A stretch of DNA of 10,251 nt, taken from NCBI GenBank assembly GCA_035486285.1, contig DATHNF010000068.1:1-10251 (forward strand), written 5' to 3'. This document shows, piece after piece, positions 1 to 4,902 of this stretch (positions within the stretch are counted from its first letter, which is position 1; every line of letters starts with the position of its first letter). Below the pieces are notes generated by a model. It did no database searches and was not told where the DNA came from. It was given only the letters and a program-made list of their open reading frames with translations. This DNA comes from DATHNF01 sp035486285. Its GTDB lineage: Bacteria > Patescibacteriota > Saccharimonadia > Saccharimonadales > UBA4665. Position numbers and translations under genes: made by a program.

Positions 1-123
1 AGCGAAAATAAGCACATTATGGAATCTGTCACTACTGATAAAATTCCGCACTACCAACAATACTATTGCCCAGGCTACAAAAACGCCAACTACATACATC
101 CAATACGGGTATTTTTTAATCAT
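1..123 (-). CDS. Small membrane protein, partial (runs off the left edge)
   Basis: The frame opens with an ATG at 123 and has no stop for 41 codons up to the window edge, so the C-terminus is missing. It begins MIKKYPYWMY, followed by a hydrophobic stretch at about residues 9-25 (VVGVFVAWAIVLLVV) and then a polar segment with RNFISSDRF. This is the pattern of a single N-terminal membrane helix with a positive cytoplasmic start. No family is recognised. There is no Shine-Dalgarno sequence, but a perfect TATAAT ends 6 bases before the ATG, which supports this start on a leaderless message. An overlapping plus-strand reading frame at 19-228 has no such support. Confidence 0.5.
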   Translation of the reverse strand, partial: MIKKYPYWMYVVGVFVAWAIVLLVVRNFISSDRFHNVLIFA

Positions 124-129
124 GGTTAT

Positions 130-135
130 ATTATA
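130..135 (-). promoter_or_regulatory. -10 box of a leaderless promoter
   Basis: On the minus strand TATAAT is followed by six bases (ATAACC) and then the ATG at 123. With the usual spacing, transcription would begin at the A of the ATG. No good -35 box is visible at 16-18 bases; TTGTTC lies 14 bases upstream. Confidence 0.5.
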
Positions 136-272
136 TGCCAATTTAGTCCGAACAAAGTATGGAAAGGTTCCAGACCGGCATGCTCAGCCAGATGTAGCAT
201 AGTAGGAATAGATTCATATATTTTATAACGTTCGGCGTGCTTTATAAAATCTATCGAGCTCGGTTTGCCTCA

Positions 273-836
273 TCATTTTTGGTTTAGCCCGGCATTATTA
301 AGATCAGTTCTGATGTCTTGGAGCAGGGTTGCGTACGCTTGCACGTCGGCGTCCGTGACTGGGTAGCCCCAATAAGTAGCATAGGGCTCGTTCAGTATTT
401 CCAGAACCTGTGGGGCATATGTTGGGTTGGCGCTACTATTGCCACTATAAAAAGATCCGCCAGCACAATAGGCCTCGCACCAACTAGTAGTTGCGCTGAC
501 GAACGCGGAAACGTTAATCGTGGATAGCTCAACATAATCTGCCATCAACGGTAATGGCACAATGTGGTCACTCGTTAGTGTATTAATCCAATCGGCAACG
601 GTATTGTCGTAATTAGGATCATTAAAGGAGGTGCCATTAAAGTCAAGTTCTCCTCGTTCGCTATTAATCCCAAGCCCATTAAGAGTAGAAGTGTCTGATT
701 CAGGCAAGTCTCCAAAGTTAGCGGTTACGCCAAGCAGCTTACCGCTATGTAATCCACTATCCCCGCCAAACACTACACACTTGCCATCGCTGGATCCAGC
801 ACACGTTTGCACCGCCGTGCCGCTGGGCCATTTCTC
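273..836 (-). pseudogene. Truncated glycoside hydrolase, clan GH-A-like half barrel
   Basis: The open frame runs from a TAA at 837-839 to tandem TGA TGA stops and has no good start; the only candidate is a GTG at 812. Numbered from that GTG, the translation gives what look like the first four strands of a TIM barrel: LLGVTANF (residues 26-33), GINSERGELDF (48-58), HIVPLPLMADY (83-93) and VLEILNEP (136-143). N141-E142-P143 fits the acid/base Asn-Glu-Pro of clan GH-A hydrolases. The frame stops about 36 residues later, so the second half of the barrel, which would carry the nucleophile Glu, is missing. No other frame downstream continues it. No signal peptide is visible. The upstream open frame is offset and overlaps at 757-836, so the N-terminus is either lost or joined by a frameshift near 835-840. 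It is probably a decayed secreted polysaccharide hydrolase. The exact GH family cannot be told. Confidence 0.5.
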
Positions 837-1218
837 TTAGATCACTGAGTAACTCATCCTGTGTTGCATTGGTATCTTGATGTAAGGCGAGATACAGTTC
901 AATACTACCCTCAGAAATCCTAGCCGAGCAAAGACCGTTAGGTCTTGATAAGGGCCTTGAAAGTAGGCCTTGTCCAGCGTGTAATCCTTGCAGTTCTTGG
1001 GGTGTCATCAAAGTAATGTCAGTTACTACTGGAGCATGCACTTCTGGAATCTGGTCTATAGCAGCCCCCTTAATCACGCCCCCTCTTAGAGGAACAAAGC
1101 CATATGCTTGGTCTGCTTCTTGCGTAACGTAAAACCTACCCCATTCGTAAGGAATAGCGTATTTGAACTGTGTCTCTGGGCTTAGCCCAGGAGCTCCCTG
1201 ATACTCATACAATGACAT
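757..1218 (-). CDS. Hypothetical protein, 153 residues
   Basis: The translation begins MSLYEYQGAPGLSPETQ and ends CSVWRG; no family is recognised. It has no clear membrane segment once the start is set at 1218. The central part (GGVIKGAAIDQIPEV, then TDITLMTPQELQGL) looks like a compact soluble domain. The region near residues 115-133 (about ELYLALHQDTNATQDELLSDL) looks helical. The open frame continues far upstream to 1488, but that part overlaps the better supported gene at 1301-1660. The start is chosen because TTTACA, 17 bases, TATTTT and 6 bases lead exactly to this ATG. The last 27 codons overlap the hydrolase remnant in another frame. One extra or missing base near 835-840 would fuse the two, so the true C-terminus is uncertain. 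Confidence 0.5.
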   Translation of the reverse strand: MSLYEYQGAPGLSPETQFKYAIPYEWGRFYVTQEADQAYGFVPLRGGVIKGAAIDQIPEVHAPVVTDITLMTPQELQGLHAGQGLLSRPLSRPNGLCSARISEGSIELYLALHQDTNATQDELLSDLREMAQRHGGANVCWIQRWQVCSVWRG

Positions 1219-1224
1219 TAGCAT

Positions 1225-1253
1225 AAAATAACATGCTAGAAATAATTTGTAAA
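1225..1253 (-). promoter_or_regulatory. Leaderless promoter of the 153-residue gene
   Basis: On the minus strand TTTACA (1253-1248) is followed by 17 bases, TATTTT (1230-1225), six bases and the ATG at 1218. The -35 box matches five of six consensus bases and the -10 box four of six. The expected start of transcription is the A of the ATG, and no Shine-Dalgarno sequence is present. Confidence 0.5.
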
Positions 1254-1300
1254 TAGCTACGCTGCGGCCATTTATTGGATAGGGAAGATGCTGGCGAAAC

Positions 1301-1660
1301 TTAAGACGCGATGTGCCGGAACACAGAACGTCCGAAAGGATGACGGCGGAATTGCTGGAGGTGGGCATCACGCTCTGACAAGTTCCTTTTATGGAGATCG
1401 ACCGGGCCGCTTCTACGTACCTGCGTGAACAGGCCTGTGAAATATGGATCGCCCCGGTTTTCAGGAATATGCGGACCGCGCCTCTCAATTAATATCTCCG
1501 GACCTCTGTCGCTTTGACGAGTGAGGGCTGCTTTCAGACCATTGAAGGCCACTGACATTAGTGCGGCATCCATCGCTTCTATCGTCGCATCGTCACAAAG
1601 CTCAGGGCGCCTATCATCTTCATGGAATTCTCCTGGATCAAACAGTTCTACGTTACTCAT
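1301..1660 (-). CDS. Hypothetical protein, 119 residues
   Basis: The translation begins MSNVELFDPGEFHEDD and ends VFRHIAS. The first 30 residues are acidic (HEDDRRPELCDDATIEAMD). Residues 27-48 look helical, and the second half is rich in Arg and His (QVRRSGP, QQFRRHPFGR). No signal peptide, membrane helix or known motif is seen, and no family is recognised. The frame can be extended 16 codons to a GTG at 1708. The inner ATG is preferred because TTGATT, 17 bases, GATAAT and 6 bases point to it precisely. An overlapping frame at about 1230-1488 on the same strand is judged to be a shadow. It is followed by the 153-residue gene after an 82-base gap that carries that gene's own promoter, so the two need not form an operon. 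Confidence 0.6.
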   Translation of the reverse strand: MSNVELFDPGEFHEDDRRPELCDDATIEAMDAALMSVAFNGLKAALTRQSDRGPEILIERRGPHIPENRGDPYFTGLFTQVRRSGPVDLHKRNLSERDAHLQQFRRHPFGRSVFRHIAS

Positions 1661-1666
1661 ACTTAT

Positions 1667-1695
1667 ATTATCCCATCCGCATAAGTACAAATCAA
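1667..1695 (-). promoter_or_regulatory. Leaderless promoter of the 119-residue gene
   Basis: On the minus strand TTGATT (1695-1690), a 17-base spacer, GATAAT (1672-1667) and ATAAGT lead to the ATG at 1660. This is close to a consensus sigma-70 promoter whose +1 would be the A of the start codon. Confidence 0.6.
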
Positions 1696-1788
1696 GACCT
1701 ATACCCACCTCATTATAATGTTACCGGAAGCACCGGTGGGGCAGGCGTATGATTTATCACTCGGTCTGAAGAGACTGATAGCGTATTG

Positions 1789-1816
1789 GTAAGCAGTAGC
1801 ACAGAGAGCTGCTTAC
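1789..1816. other. Inverted repeat at the end of the 72-residue gene
   Basis: GTAAGCAG (1789-1796) and CTGCTTAC (1809-1816) are perfect complements with a 12-base loop, and the right arm includes the TAA stop at 1813-1815. In the transcript of the minus-strand gene this gives an 8-base-pair hairpin at the stop codon. There is no T-run after it, so it may be a weak terminator, a 3' end stabiliser or chance. Confidence 0.35.
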
Positions 1817-2031
1817 TGGGCTTGGGCTGATCTCTCTCGGTCGAGATGTTCGTAGAGTTCGGCGATGTCAAGTTCCTCGGTAACTCGTTCCAACTCGCCG
1901 ATATGCAGCCATCGCTGGAATCTACCTACCAGACTGCCGATAAGGCCGCCGTTTTCTATACGTCGCTGCGCTCGCTGACAGGCCGCTTCTTCTGTGTCAT
2001 ATTGAATTTGTAGTTGCTCTATGGCTGGCAT
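1813..2031 (-). CDS. Hypothetical small helical protein, 72 residues
   Basis: With the ATG at 2031 the product starts MPAIEQLQIQYDTEEAACQR and ends RERSAQAQ. It is charged, has no membrane segment and looks mostly helical: a first helix at about residues 4-26, a short GGLIGSLVGRF stretch at about 28-38 and a second helix at about 43-68. No family is recognised. The frame also allows a GTG at 2085, 7 bases after the stop of the acidic gene upstream, but no Shine-Dalgarno sequence is seen there. A near-consensus promoter lies inside that extension and ends exactly 6 bases before the inner ATG, so the shorter form is preferred. Read-through from the upstream gene remains possible. Confidence 0.6.
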   Translation of the reverse strand: MPAIEQLQIQYDTEEAACQRAQRRIENGGLIGSLVGRFQRWLHIGELERVTEELDIAELYEHLDRERSAQAQ

Positions 2032-2037
2032 ATCTGG

Positions 2038-2066
2038 ATTATGCCATAGATTTTGGTTGCTGACAA
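2038..2066 (-). promoter_or_regulatory. Leaderless promoter of the 72-residue gene
   Basis: On the minus strand TTGTCA (2066-2061), 17 bases, CATAAT (2043-2038) and CCAGAT precede the ATG at 2031. Both boxes match five of six consensus bases. It lies just downstream of the stop of the acidic gene. Confidence 0.6.
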
Positions 2067-2092
2067 TGCGCGTTTTGCGGAACACTTGCGGG

Positions 2093-2383
2093 CTATGCTT
2101 CGTCCTCTGGCTCTAGGGGTTTCGGCTGCTCATCGGGACCGATTTCTTCGTCATCAGTGTTGGTAGCTCCTGCCACACCTTCTTGGTACAGTTCGTCAGA
2201 GTCCATTTGGTCGTCAGTTGACGGCTCATCTATAGGAGCGGCAGGGTGAATGTCATCAGCTGGTGCGGCTGGCGAGTCATTGTCTTCGGGCAACTTCTCT
2301 TCGTCGGTCGCTGGGTCAAAGATATCGTCTCGCGGCTCAAGCGCGTCATCCGCTGATTGTCGGCTGTCGTCTTCGTCATTCAT
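2093..2383 (-). CDS. Highly acidic, probably disordered protein, 96 residues
   Basis: The translation begins MNDEDDSRQSADD and ends EPEDEA. About 36 of 96 residues are Asp or Glu and only four are Lys or Arg. Pro and Ala are also common (SPAAPADDIHPAAPIDEP). Hydrophobic residues are rare, so an unfolded chain is likely. Residues 62-73 (DELYQEGVAGAT) are the only stretch that could form a short helix or binding motif. No family is recognised; possible roles such as binding a basic partner or metal ions are guesses. The start is well set by AAGGGGG seven bases before the ATG. The stop is 7 bases from a possible GTG of the next frame, so the acidic gene and the 72-residue gene may be partly co-transcribed. 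Confidence 0.7.
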   Translation of the reverse strand: MNDEDDSRQSADDALEPRDDIFDPATDEEKLPEDNDSPAAPADDIHPAAPIDEPSTDDQMDSDELYQEGVAGATNTDDEEIGPDEQPKPLEPEDEA

Positions 2384-2390
2384 GCTGGTA

Positions 2391-2397
2391 CCCCCTT
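2391..2397 (-). promoter_or_regulatory. Ribosome binding site of the acidic gene
   Basis: On the minus strand AAGGGGG lies seven bases before the ATG at 2383. It decides the start and shows that this gene, unlike several neighbours, is made from a message with a leader. Confidence 0.65.
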
Positions 2398-2444
2398 AGA
2401 TTACATGCCGCGCGCTACTTATTCGCGGGCGACGGATTGTATGT

Positions 2445-2474
2445 ATAGTATGCGCCGACTGCCAGTCTGCACAA
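2445..2474 (-). promoter_or_regulatory. Possible promoter of the acidic gene
   Basis: On the minus strand TTGTGC (2474-2469), 18 bases and TACTAT (2450-2445) would start a message with a leader of about 55 bases before the ATG at 2383, which suits the Shine-Dalgarno sequence there. The boxes are only moderate matches, and TATACA (2447-2442) overlaps as an alternative -10. Confidence 0.3.
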
Positions 2475-2541
2475 AGCAGAAAAGTCCTGGGCTATTAGCT
2501 CCTGGCGGGCCATATCGGGGTAGCTACGTCATACCTAAAAT

Positions 2542-2570
2542 AAAACACCGCCTGTGACAACGGTGTTTTT
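2542..2570 (-). terminator. Rho-independent terminator after the 63-residue gene
   Basis: AAAACACCG (2542-2550) and CGGTGTTTT (2561-2569) form a perfect 9-base-pair stem with a 10-base loop. On the minus strand the stem is followed by TTTTATTTTA-like sequence, 22 bases after the stop of the 63-residue gene. The A and T tracts on both sides mean it could also act on plus-strand transcripts. Confidence 0.8.
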
Positions 2571-2591
2571 AGCTCGGAGGCCAGCCAGAGC

Positions 2592-2783
2592 CTACTTATG
2601 GTGTATGAGCCATATAAATACGCCGGTTGGTATGATCACCAACGCGTAAAATAGGCCGAGACCAACTGGAGAACCCCAGCTAAACCAGGAACCCCACGCC
2701 CGCCAGTTCTTCATAGTCCAATACTCATCGCGGTGTTGGTCATGAAGCTCTTTGACTGACTTTTTAGCAGGTTTGTCGTCCAT
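2592..2783 (-). CDS. Small Trp-rich membrane protein, 63 residues
   Basis: The product begins MDDKPAKKSVKELHDQHRDE, a charged soluble segment. A Trp-rich amphipathic stretch follows at residues 22-36 (WTMKNWRAWGSWFSW), then one hydrophobic helix at about 39-60 (PVGLGLFYALVIIPTGVFIWLI) and a short HHK tail. One membrane pass with an interfacial Trp belt is likely. No family is recognised. The start is supported by AGAGGTG five bases upstream of the ATG. The gene stands alone: a strong hairpin terminator follows its stop, and the next gene on the other side is divergent. Confidence 0.75.
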   Translation of the reverse strand: MDDKPAKKSVKELHDQHRDEYWTMKNWRAWGSWFSWGSPVGLGLFYALVIIPTGVFIWLIHHK

Positions 2784-2788
2784 AGATG

Positions 2789-2795
2789 CACCTCT
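2789..2795 (-). promoter_or_regulatory. Ribosome binding site of the 63-residue gene
   Basis: On the minus strand AGAGGTG lies five bases before the ATG at 2783, a good Shine-Dalgarno match. This gene therefore belongs to the leadered class. Confidence 0.65.
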
Positions 2796-2882
2796 TATTT
2801 ACTTGCTGCAAAAACCAACACTATCGACCTGGAATGTTAGCTGCTCTAAGGTGATACCACGTTCCCTTGATGTCCTCGAGCT

Positions 2883-2923
2883 TTGACAGGGTTGTTGCTC
2901 GGTGGATTTATATCATGTATATA
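2883..2923 (+). promoter_or_regulatory. Possible plus-strand promoter(s) upstream of the 93-residue gene
   Basis: TTGCTC (2895-2900), 17 bases and TATATA (2918-2923) form a plausible promoter. A perfect TTGACA also occurs at 2883-2888, with TTTATA 18 bases further on. Either would give a leader of roughly 70-90 bases for the gene at 3003, but that leader has no Shine-Dalgarno sequence before the ATG. The rest of the 2796-3002 spacer shows nothing else recognisable. Confidence 0.3.
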
Positions 2924-2989
2924 GTAGCATAGCTAATCACTCAGGCTAGACTCTGGACTTGTATGGCGGATTATCGTGCATCATTAGAC

Positions 2990-2995
2990 TATACT
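2990..2995 (+). promoter_or_regulatory. -10 box close to the start of the 93-residue gene
   Basis: TATACT is followed by seven bases and the ATG at 3003, one base more than the usual spacing in this window. Transcription would begin at or one base before the start codon. No clear -35 box is visible. Confidence 0.45.
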
Positions 2996-3002
2996 TATTG
3001 CT

Positions 3003-3284
3003 ATGAATGATGCGTTGGGGCAGTTCGTGCGACAAATTATGTCACTAGGACCGGGTGGCCGCTGGCCCAATAGCGGCGGCGATGTCACGCAGCGTCTCAA
3101 GCAGTCTACCGCCCAGTTTGCCCAAGCCCTACAAGAGCCACAGAACTACTCTAAGGCTCAAGTACAAGCGCTGGCTCAGGAAATCGAAGGCTTGCTGATG
3201 GCCGAAGGCACCGTCAACGGCTGGAGCCAGGCCACAACTGATAGCCTTATTGACACCTTGCATGACTTAAGCCCTGGGGAGTAA
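3003..3284 (+). CDS. Hypothetical protein, 93 residues
   Basis: The product begins MNDALGQFVRQIMSLGPGG and ends HDLSPGE. It is soluble and probably helical, with a Gly/Pro-rich link at residues 16-26 (GPGGRWPNSGG). Three likely helices follow: residues 28-45 (VTQRLKQSTAQFAQALQE), 50-69 and 76-89. Gln and Ala are common. No catalytic motif, signal peptide or membrane segment is seen, and no family is recognised. There is no Shine-Dalgarno sequence, but TATACT lies seven bases before the ATG. The hydrolase gene follows 38 bases later on the same strand with its own -10 box. Confidence 0.65.
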   Translation: MNDALGQFVRQIMSLGPGGRWPNSGGDVTQRLKQSTAQFAQALQEPQNYSKAQVQALAQEIEGLLMAEGTVNGWSQATTDSLIDTLHDLSPGE

Positions 3285-3310
3285 CGAAGAAGTGTGGGGA
3301 GCCTTTTTGG

Positions 3311-3316
3311 TATAGT
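3311..3316 (+). promoter_or_regulatory. -10 box of a leaderless promoter for the hydrolase gene
   Basis: TATAGT followed by TGAGTT leads to the ATG at 3323, again with exactly six bases between. The sequence 17 bases upstream (AGAAGT) is a poor -35 box. Confidence 0.5.
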
Positions 3317-3322
3317 TGAGTT

Positions 3323-3913
3323 ATGAAAACGATATTTATACTGGCGGGGTTTGACCTACATGAGACTGCCTTGAGCACTGATTACGCCAAGCTTCGAGAA
3401 GAGCTCGCGGGCAAGGGCTACAATGTCGTTCCGGTAGACATTAGCTGGTACCGGAAAACACCTTCGCAATACGTAGAAGAGTTCCGTCACTTCTATGCCA
3501 AGCATAAGACTGGGGAAAACATGGTGATTGGTAACTCCTTTGGCGCCGTCATCGCGTTTCTAGCCGCCGCGGAACTGCGGCCTGACGTAGTATGCCTCTG
3601 TTCGTTATCACCTTTTTTCAAAGAAGACAGACGTAAGAAGCAGGACGCTTACGGTATCAGGTATTTCGGCAAACGGCGCATGGAAGACCTCTGGCAGTAT
3701 TCCGCAGACGAAGTCGCCAAGCAGCTTAACGATACAAAGGTTAAAACATTTGTACTATATGGCGAGAAGGAACATCGGACATCTCCCGATCTGGTCGCCC
3801 GCTGCAAGGATACCGCCAGCAAACTTAGGCGCTCGAAACTACTAGAAATCGCCGGGGCGCCGCACGATATGGCTGACAGCGCGTATACTTCCGCGATCGT
3901 CGACTTGTTCTAG
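3323..3913 (+). CDS. Alpha/beta hydrolase, RBBP9/YdeN-like, 196 residues
   Basis: A small single-domain serine hydrolase fold without signal peptide, probably cytoplasmic. The first strand is TIFILAGFDL (residues 3-12). The nucleophile elbow is G70-N71-S72-F73-G74 after VIG, the classic G-x-S-x-G with Ser72. A later strand TFVLYGEKEH (142-151) supplies the likely acid (Glu148 or Glu150). H181 in GAPHDM is the likely catalytic His. The length of about 200 residues fits RBBP9/YdeN-type and related small esterases. The substrate cannot be told; a carboxylesterase or thioesterase is plausible. The start is supported by a TATAGT box six bases upstream. The stop codon overlaps that of the convergent gene through a shared CTAG. 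Confidence 0.8.
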   Translation: MKTIFILAGFDLHETALSTDYAKLREELAGKGYNVVPVDISWYRKTPSQYVEEFRHFYAKHKTGENMVIGNSFGAVIAFLAAAELRPDVVCLCSLSPFFKEDRRKKQDAYGIRYFGKRRMEDLWQYSADEVAKQLNDTKVKTFVLYGEKEHRTSPDLVARCKDTASKLRRSKLLEIAGAPHDMADSAYTSAIVDLF

Positions 3914-4359
3914 TGATTGTCTGTGCTAACCGGCGCAGGTGCCGCCACCGTGCTCTGAGGCGGTAATTTCAGATGGATTGGCTCTTCCCGTATTACGAAA
4001 GGCGGGAAGTTCAATGATAGTAACCTCGACCACGGCGAAGCATTATATCGCTGCCGCTCGTCATCTTCAGCTATAATCTTTTCGTCATACGGCCGCCCGG
4101 CGTCTCTATCTACGACAGCGAATATCACCCTTGCCATATGCTCTACTTCGGGCGTAAGATTATCCTCGCCTTGCGCTGACGGCGCAAACCAATCATAACC
4201 AGTATCGCCTTTCGCTCTAGCCCGCCTGCGCTCAATACGATCCTGCTTGCGCCGTTGCCGTGCCACTAATCGCAGTGTCCCTAGCCGATAGCCAACAGCT
4301 TCCCTGAGGCCCATGGGCTCAACTTCTGACTGCCGTGCTCCCGCTCTAGTCTCACTCAT
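3910..4359 (-). CDS. Hypothetical basic/acidic protein, 149 residues
   Basis: The product begins MSETRAGARQSEVEPMG. Residues 25-51 are strongly basic and probably helical, with a cluster at 35-50 (RQRRKQDRIERRRARAK) that could bind nucleic acid or membrane. A segment at 71-86 (EVEHMARVIFAVVDRD) looks like a helix or strand core. The C-terminus is Pro-rich (LPPQSTVAAPAPVS) and likely disordered. There is no signal peptide or known catalytic motif and no family is recognised. There is no Shine-Dalgarno sequence. A TAAAAT box nine bases upstream would give a leader of about three bases. The gene is convergent with the hydrolase gene and overlaps it by four bases. Confidence 0.65.
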   Translation of the reverse strand: MSETRAGARQSEVEPMGLREAVGYRLGTLRLVARQRRKQDRIERRRARAKGDTGYDWFAPSAQGEDNLTPEVEHMARVIFAVVDRDAGRPYDEKIIAEDDERQRYNASPWSRLLSLNFPPFVIREEPIHLKLPPQSTVAAPAPVSTDNH

Positions 4360-4368
4360 AATTCTGAT

Positions 4369-4374
4369 ATTTTA
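4369..4374 (-). promoter_or_regulatory. Possible -10 box of the 149-residue gene
   Basis: On the minus strand TAAAAT lies nine bases before the ATG at 4359, so the message would carry about three bases of leader. The -35 region is weak. Confidence 0.35.
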
Positions 4375-4473
4375 CCATATTCCTGCCTAGTTTTGCCGAC
4401 TGATCAAGGTTGCGAGAGTCGGGTTTAGGCGGCTGGGCATGCTACCATAGAGGTAGAAGAGTTATTAGCAAAG

Positions 4474-4479
4474 AAGGGG
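4474..4479 (+). promoter_or_regulatory. Ribosome binding site that sets the VOC gene start
   Basis: AAGGGG is directly followed by ATGATC and a second ATG at 4486. Only the second ATG has workable spacing (six bases), so it is chosen over the ATG at 4480. A weak TACCAT box at 4443-4448 could be the -10. Confidence 0.65.
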
Positions 4480-4485
4480 ATGATC

Positions 4486-4875
4486 ATGTTCAAGGCAACA
4501 GCAACATTCAGTGGGTTTTCGGTTGACGATCTTAGCAAGGCCAAAGTGTTTTATACGGAGAACCTGGGCCTTCAGTTAGCTGACGAGCATATGGGCTTGC
4601 GCGTGCAGCTACCCGGCAGTGGTCAGGCATTTATGTATGAAAAGAGCGACCATCAGCCAGCCAGCTTCACGATTCTGAACTTCGTAGTCGACAATATCGA
4701 CGAAACGGTTGACGAGCTCAAGAGCCAGGGCATTAGCCTGGAACGTTACGACGACATGCCCGCGCCACAAGACGAGAAGGGCATACTGCGCGGTATTGCC
4801 GCCAACCAAGGTCCAGATATCGCTTGGTTCAAAGACCCGGCCGGCAACATCCTCTCCGTACTACAAGAAAAGTAA
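4486..4875 (+). CDS. VOC-superfamily (glyoxalase/bleomycin-resistance fold) protein, 129 residues
   Basis: The length and pattern fit a single VOC chain with two beta-alpha-beta-beta-beta units. The first unit starts TATFSGFSVDDLSKAKVFY, with a loop at ENLGLQL (residues 25-31). The second starts FTILNFVVDNIDETVDELK (61-79) and ends AWFKDPAGNILSVLQ (113-127), the typical F-x-D-P-x-G-N close of this family. The usual metal ligands are not evident: the first strand has Ser or Phe where a His is common, and the last has Ser or Val where a Glu is common. A metal-dependent lyase or dioxygenase role is therefore unlikely. A binding or resistance role, or an unknown reaction, is possible. It lacks a signal peptide, so it is cytoplasmic. 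The convergent lectin-CHAP gene ends 27 bases downstream. Confidence 0.8.
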   Translation: MFKATATFSGFSVDDLSKAKVFYTENLGLQLADEHMGLRVQLPGSGQAFMYEKSDHQPASFTILNFVVDNIDETVDELKSQGISLERYDDMPAPQDEKGILRGIAANQGPDIAWFKDPAGNILSVLQEK

Positions 4876-4876
4876 C

Positions 4877-4896
4877 GCTACTCTTATCCAAGTAGC
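4877..4896. other. Short inverted repeat between convergent genes
   Basis: GCTACT (4877-4882) and AGTAGC (4891-4896) form a 6-base-pair stem with an 8-base loop in the 27-base gap between the two convergent stops. No T-run follows on either strand, so a terminator role is uncertain. Confidence 0.25.
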
Positions 4897-4902
4897 TAAC
4901 GT

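Noticed and set aside
19..228. Plus-strand 69-residue frame
   Set aside because: No start signal, unusual composition, and overlap with the better supported minus-strand membrane protein.
757..1488. The full 243-residue minus-strand frame as one gene
   Set aside because: Its first 90 codons overlap the 119-residue gene in another frame and read like a shadow; a near-consensus promoter points to the inner ATG at 1218.
1714..1735. TATAAT at 1714-1719 on the plus strand and the nearby ACCGG/CCGGT hairpin
   Set aside because: No start codon follows the box on this strand and the stem is only five base pairs; TATAAT also reads on the minus strand, but the better promoter for that gene lies further in.
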